64,000 bases of DNA. Source: Phoebastria nigripes. Lineage: Eukaryota; Chordata; Aves; Procellariiformes; Diomedeidae. Under the pieces are notes generated by a model, which had not been told where the DNA came from, did not search any database, and saw only the letters and a program-made list of their open reading frames with translations. This document shows, one piece after another, positions 13,901 to 64,000 of this stretch (positions within the stretch are counted from its first letter, which is position 1; every line of letters begins with the position of its first letter). The stretch is taken from NCBI GenBank assembly GCA_035582835.1, contig JAYKAV010001289.1, positions 743,140-807,139 of the forward strand. The letters are read 5' to 3'. The translations under genes were made by a program, and so were the position numbers.

Positions 13901-14184
13901 TTCCCTCTTCTTCTTTCATTTTCAGCACCACTGGATGGGCAAAATGTCACACAAGTACAGCACAGCCTGCTTTCAGCCCCTCTAGCAAACCAGTGCCAGA
14001 AAAGACACAGTACAGATTGAGTCCAGACTGAAACACCCCAGTAGCATGAAATACAAGAACTGTGTAAGCTTCAACAGGACTGCGCTCAAAACTATTATAT
14101 CAGTTGGCACCACGTATGTAGTAGTATTACAATTCTAAATACATCATCTGTTCACTGGCTTGGACCACCAGCCTTGACACTTGA

Positions 14185-14199
14185 TCTCTAGGTGGCACT
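14185..14199 (+). promoter_or_regulatory. CTCF-type motif, forward
   Basis: The 15 bases TCTCTAGGTGGCACT fit 12 of 15 positions of the general CTCF core (CCASYAGRKGGCRSY), including the central AG and GGC. A stronger motif in the opposite orientation starts 41 bases downstream. Confidence 0.45.
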
Positions 14200-14239
14200 A
14201 TTTGCAATATGTAACTTTTAAAACACGCTAACGTTTCAA

Positions 14240-14254
14240 AGTGCCATCTGCTGG
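14240..14254 (-). promoter_or_regulatory. CTCF-type motif, reverse
   Basis: On the minus strand these bases read CCAGCAGATGGCACT, which fits all 15 positions of the general CTCF core. Together with the weaker forward motif at 14185 it forms a closely spaced convergent pair in the spacer about 1.3 kb beyond the RPS13 poly(A) signal. Occupancy cannot be told from sequence. Confidence 0.55.
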
Positions 14255-14259
14255 TACTT

Positions 14260-15544
14260 TCATTATTTACATACAGCTATTTCAGAACAATGAGTAGTGA
14301 AAGTGTCTCTGTGCTTTTCAGCTGGCAATCCCTCCAACCCCAAAGACTCACAGCAACTTTTTTTTTTTTTTTTGATATGGAAATGGTTTATTGCATCTAC
14401 ATCCCAGAACACTTATCATTGTGAGAGCCTGGCAAGTAATCACCAGAAGCTTTCAGAAACGAAAGCAAGTATTTTGACAGTATATGGAGGCTGGTAATTT
14501 AACTTTAAAGTGCTACTGTCTGGTCCATCTTAAGAGTTCAACTGGAGTGCAGTGCTTTTCTTTTAAAACTGTCTTAAGCACAAGTCTATATTTAGCTTCA
14601 AAATCAGGGCAGAGGAATCCTGTCTTTCTGCAAAATTAAATCCAGAAGTTACCAGGTTCCACTGGTTATGATCTAGAAAGCAGCTACTACACTTTACAAA
14701 AATGTTAGGGCTTATTTAAATTTACTTAACTTTTTAATATGGCAAAAATTAACTAATGCACCAAGACTTAGAAGCAACAGTCACAACAGCTTCAGAATAA
14801 CTCCATTTATAATTTTCTCCTAAAAAAGGAAAAAGCTGTCAGTCTGTTCTCCACATTTCTCCAGCAGAAAGATGACTCTTAAGGTCAAAGCTTTTTAGAA
14901 CCCGGAGGCACAACCTCAGCAATAGTAACTATACAACAGCCACTGCCCTTTGGGTTTAGGGAAAACCACCTCAGTAAAGACATAACATCTGAGGAGAGCT
15001 AAACTGTCATCTGTATTTACCCAAATCTCAAAGATTATTCTTAAAATTACTTACAAACGAAAGCAACAGTTACTGACAGGAAATGGCTGAGGTCTGCTTA
15101 AGCTTTCTGCACAAGGAGCAGATCCACATTACCTGCAATGATTCCATAAACCTCTCCAATTTTGTTTCCCTTTTCCCCCTCTCCACCTGCCTAATCCTTT
15201 CTGCATTTTCTAAATTTCCAATTCTTCCTTCTGTCATTGTTTTCTTCCCCAGTTCTTCCTGCAGGACACAGAGGCATGGCCCCACATGAATAAAATACAT
15301 TTGCTGTGAATGACTACGTCACTTTACTAACTTGAGGCTATCAGATCAAAAATCCAGTTTAAGCACAGAGACAAACNGTACAGCTGGTCTAGAACAGCAA
15401 CAACCACTACCCAGATTTGACACTGCAGGATAGCAATATGGAAACCATGGCCACGTCTGCTTCACCCTGAAAACTGCCCATTTACATGCAGCTTCCTGAA
15501 AGGGGCAAAAGTTTATACACCACCAACCATTTAGGGACAACACA
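14260..15544. other. AT-rich spacer downstream of RPS13
   Basis: This is AT-rich, non-coding sequence with a T tract at 14359-14373 and short frames only. I see no conserved element. Transcription of RPS13 probably terminates somewhere in this stretch. Confidence 0.5.
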
Positions 15545-15591
15545 AACTTGGTTAATGAAAATTTATTCTTTCAGTAAGTCATAGCCAGCTC
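15545..15591 (-). terminator. RPS13 3'UTR and poly(A) signal
   Basis: Just after the RPS13 stop codon the minus strand carries a canonical AATAAA at 15567-15562. Cleavage would fall near 15545-15550. The resulting 3'UTR is about 45 bases, the very short length usual for ribosomal protein mRNAs. Confidence 0.8.
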
Positions 15592-20007
<4,416 letters not shown>

Positions 20008-20009
<2 letters not shown>

Positions 20010-20126
20010 GATGGCGGCGGCAGAAAAGAAGGAGCGACCCGAGGCAGCAGCCCCTCCTGCCTCACTTCCGCAGGAAAGGGCGTCCCCGCGCCTCGCCCCG
20101 CCCCGCGCCCGCACGCCAGCCAATCA
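20008..20126 (-). promoter_or_regulatory. RPS13 core promoter: TOP start, YY1, ETS and inverted CCAAT motifs
   Basis: On the minus strand a 5' terminal oligopyrimidine tract (CTCCTTCTTTTCTG) begins near 20034, which I take as the start site. Such a tract confers mTOR-dependent translation control on ribosomal protein mRNAs. A YY1-type GATGGCGGC spans 20010-20018 on the plus strand just before the ATG. An ETS/GABP-type CGGAAGTG lies at 20070-20063, about 30 bases upstream. An inverted CCAAT (NF-Y type) at 20126-20120 lies about 90 bases upstream. No TATA box is present. This combination is typical of vertebrate ribosomal protein promoters. Confidence 0.75.
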
Positions 20127-20429
20127 GTGGCGCTGGGGCCGCGCTGCGCACGCCGCCACCCCAGGGCCCGGCTTGCACCGCGCTCCCGCGCACCGCCCGC
20201 GGCTGGCCGTTGGCGGGCGGTGGGAGGGGTGAGGTGGCGAGCGAGGGGGCAGCGCTGGGTCCGGCCCCCGCCCCGAGGGCGGTCACCGGCGGCGGGCGGC
20301 GCCCCGCCCTCGCCCGGCCCCCACGGACAGTGAAGACGAGCACGCTTTTTGTTTCCCCAGCATAGTGTTTAATGTGCTTACAGGACAGTTACGGAGTCAC
20401 ATTTAACCCGCTCAGTACGGGCGCGACGG

Positions 20430-23333
20430 CGGGCAATATTGTACATCTTTATTAACGAGCTCGTTTAATTAAAGTATTTGGTTCTTACAGATATATAGAC
20501 AAAGGGAGGCAAACTGTTTGCTCTCGCTGAATTCCATCACCTATAGCACGACCTTGGTCACAGTGTCGAGTAAGGGGCGCAGGGGAGGGGACGGCGGGGG
20601 CGCGGCCCTGCCCTGCCGCCGGCGGCGCGAGCCCGACAGAGCCCTCGCCTTAAGGCAGGTGAGGGGGAGTTCTACGCAACCCTAGTTGCAAAGACAGAGA
20701 GAAGAACTTCTATCAAAGATGGCACATGCTTCCAGAGACAGGTAGCTGTAGATCGTAAAAAGGCAGTAATAAAAATTTCAGTGCAAAGTTGTAGGTTAAT
20801 AGAGAAAAGGAAGAGGTCTTCACGCAAGCTGTTACTCTGAAATAGCAAAACAAGGTCTGTACAAGACAAGTGGATTTCTGGCTGCAGGTCAGATGTTGCA
20901 TAAAAGATTTCTTTTCATTAAACAAGATACAAAAAAGCAGTTAAAACTACATTTTCAAGCTACTTAGCATACTGGTAAATTCCACCCCAATTGAAAATTT
21001 TCCTATTTCACATACTTTTTTTTTTTTTTTTGTATGTAGTACATTAAAGTCTTATTGCAACAATCACTTTTTTCTTAATTGAGAATAGTGCAAAGAGGTG
21101 CAAGCTTGGTGCTGTTCCTCTACACCTGAGAGGCCCAGGCCAGATCCCATAGACAAAATAAAAACCATGACCATAAAAAGCTTCAGCCAGGGACTACTTT
21201 GAAAGGAAGGGAAAGGCACAAAATGAGTTAAGCTATGAAGAAGATTAAATCAGAAGTCAGGACAAGTGCTAACAATAATACAGTACTATACTTTTTTCAG
21301 AGTCCAGACAACTGTTAAAACTGCAAATCATTTCTTAAATGATTTTAGTTTATTTGTATTTTGTGCTATAAGACACTGTGCTTTAATAGCAAACTGCAAA
21401 AAAGGCAGTACATATTGCTTTCATTTTATTTCACAATGGAACGTTTCACAAAAACAGTAGTCTACTTTCCTGTATTTAAGTGACTTGTGATTCTAATGAT
21501 GGAATGGAGTAAGTCTCAAAAGCATCAAGTGAGCAGGAAATATATCTAGTTAGTTACATAGTTTATTATTTACAGGCTATATATATATGAAAAATATGCA
21601 GAAGATGCCTAATAAAACTGGGATTTGGGATTTGCTAGCGCCCATTAGTATCAACCCAGTTTCTAACATTCAAGATATTCTTAGCTTTTTAATTTTAAGA
21701 ATTCCTACAAAATTGGACTGTTAATATTTTAGGCACCAGGAGATTCAAGTTTATTTCTCTCTTCTGTATTGAAGGGAGATTGGTCAGTAGCAGGGGAAGA
21801 AAAATCAGATTATGAAATAGGTTTTTAGTGTTGGGTAGATAGAAGGCTTCCCCCTGTATTGTGTCTTCGTTCATAGTTGCATATTTTACTTTAAAATTTT
21901 GCTCTAGTCANAGTCGGTGGTGATAGTCTTCTTTAGTACTAAATCTTGAAGTGAGACAAAGTGTGCAACTTTACCCTATAGCTTTGTTTAGGCAGAAGAT
22001 GACCATCCTAAGCACCGAGTAAGGTGAGTAAAAAGGCTACACCTGTAGTGCAGAAACACCTAATTAAGTAACCCATAGTATGAACAGGAGACAGGAAGTC
22101 ACATTTGTACTCCACTGTCACAATATAGTTCATAGCTAATGTTCTTTGGAATTAAGTATTTTTAGTGGAATTAATTCTTTCTGGGAGTGAGAAACAGTGT
22201 TACTGTGAACTGTTAAAAAAAAAAAAAGTGACCAAGTTTCTCTCTCAAAGCTCTGTTAATGCAACTCATGTCTGGCCTGCAATTCATCCAGCAGTTGTGC
22301 TTTTTAACTAAAGGCCATCCTTTACCTGGAGGTACAGGTGAGTAATTTAGGTGCAAATGCCACTTTGGATTTAGTGTTTGAATCTGTTCCACATTTAATC
22401 ACTGCAATATTTTGAAGTTCTAGAAATTCAGACATTTCATGAGAAGCCNGGCACATTTCCTGCGGCACAACACTCAGCCAGTCTTCATTCGATTTTTGGA
22501 GATCATGGATAGAAGATGGGGTAGAAAAAATTTATGTAAGTTGCACTAACCATGAAGATCAGTGTAAGTGATGTTATTTGTAAAGAACACATCTCAGGAA
22601 AAGACTTCCAGTAGGACCTGCAAGTTACAAATATGAGAACGTTTCCCCATTTTAAGGAGCTGAAAGTTAACATGTATACATATTTAAATACCAGAAATGA
22701 GGTAAAAGAGAAGCATTTGAATTATAAGGCACCGTTATTTACAACTTCCATGATTGGCACTCACTCCAATAAGTCTTAGAGAAGCATGAATCTGGGATTA
22801 AATGCAATGCTAAGGAATTTTTCCAGCCCTTCAACCTTCATTTCTTTCTACAGGTGTGTGCAAAGCCACCAAAATTTTACCCGTCACTGCTTCTGTGATG
22901 TCTAGTTAGTAGTGGGAATGTAATCCTAAAAATGTCATTTCTTTGATGTTCTCTAGCATCATGCCATGGATGACACAACATAGGTAACAAAAATTAAAAG
23001 CAAAAATGCACTATATCCACAGGCCTAATGATGAAGTCATGGTTTAACCAACCAGCATGGTCAAACTGTTCACCTCACTTTCACAGATGGTTTAAAAACC
23101 CCTTCCTTTATCTGCAACTCTTAAACATTTACAATGATGCTTTGATAACATCGCATAAGCATAAACCAGGTTTTCTAGAAATCCTCCAAATTAGGCTACG
23201 TGAACATTGGTCCAACATATCTGTTGAAATGTAGTCTCTTATTTTAAGATGTACAAGTTATCTTCAAGTAGGAAGATGCACAAAGCACAAGTGAATACAA
23301 TTGTTCTGGTCTTACTCAGGTGTAGAAATGAGT
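20430..23333 (-). other. PIK3C2A 3'UTR (inferred)
   Basis: The region follows the PIK3C2A stop and holds no coding frame or recognised gene. Candidate poly(A) signals on the minus strand include AATAAA at 20453-20448, with cleavage near 20430. Others are ATTAAA at 20373-20368, AATAAG near 21050 followed by a genomic A tract at about 21031-21017, and AATAAA near 21425 and 21565. A long AU-rich 3'UTR of about 2.9 kb fits what I know of PIK3C2A, but the true end could be any of these sites. Confidence 0.55.
20448..20453 (-). terminator. Distal PIK3C2A poly(A) signal
   Basis: This is a canonical AATAAA on the minus strand, the farthest canonical signal before the RPS13 promoter. Cleavage about 15-20 bases on would put the PIK3C2A end near 20430, roughly 400 bases upstream of the RPS13 start. 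Confidence 0.5.
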
Positions 23334-63932
<40,599 letters not shown>

Positions 63933-64000
63933 ACCGCAAGAGCAGATGTCCATTTAAAGAAGCAACACTTCCCTCGTACTGGTCGTCCACTCTTGGCTTN

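Larger units (their letters stand above)
1..15544. other. Intergenic region left of RPS13, no recognised exon
   Basis: No reading frame here resembles a protein I recognise. All frames are short, overlap on both strands and lack splice-flanked conserved blocks. The left part is GC-richer and less AT-rich than the PIK3C2A introns. Items seen are a CpG-rich patch near the left edge, a second CpG-rich patch at about 1580-1790, a repeat pair, a MIR-like SINE, a poly-A/poly-G run at about 4900-4922, a T tract at 14359-14373 and a pair of CTCF-type motifs. In other amniotes PLEKHA7 lies next to RPS13 on the same strand, so this is probably the PLEKHA7-RPS13 spacer. That is inference from synteny, not from any PLEKHA7 sequence seen here. 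Confidence 0.7.

Overview
This is a vertebrate nuclear window, most likely from a bird. It has short exons separated by introns, a CpG-island promoter and no operons. It carries two complete protein genes, RPS13 and PIK3C2A, both on the minus strand. Their order matches the PLEKHA7-RPS13-PIK3C2A order I know from other amniotes. An intronic solo LTR belongs, as far as I can recognise it, to an ERV family common in Neoaves, and there is a CORE-SINE (MIR-type) relic. I therefore infer a neoavian bird, without species resolution. About 40 isolated ambiguous bases and an N at the last position suggest a consensus short-read assembly with the contig edge at 64000.

Layout. 1-15544: intergenic DNA with no recognisable exon. 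It holds a CpG-rich patch at the left edge (about 170-790), a diverged repeat present twice (about 2387-2580 and 5026-5552), a MIR-like SINE (about 8858-9058) and a close pair of CTCF-type motifs (14185-14254). If synteny holds, PLEKHA7 lies just left of the window. 15545-20034: RPS13, six coding exons and 151 residues, with a TOP-type start and ETS, inverted CCAAT and YY1-type motifs in a CpG island. One intron holds a decayed U14 snoRNA-like segment. About 20430-63932: PIK3C2A, 32 coding exons that join without a frame break into 1693 residues, followed by a 3'UTR of roughly 2.9 kb.

PIK3C2A reads from right to left: a disordered N-terminal arm (one 1.1-kb exon), Ras-binding region, PI3K-type C2, helical domain, kinase, PX and C-terminal C2. 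Its last intron has a GC-AG donor. Intron 12 holds the antisense solo LTR with an exact 5-bp target duplication. The distal PIK3C2A poly(A) signal is only about 0.4 kb upstream of the RPS13 start site.

I found no prokaryotic-type system, no CRISPR array and no convincing new biological system. The findings are local curiosities in an otherwise ordinary amniote locus.
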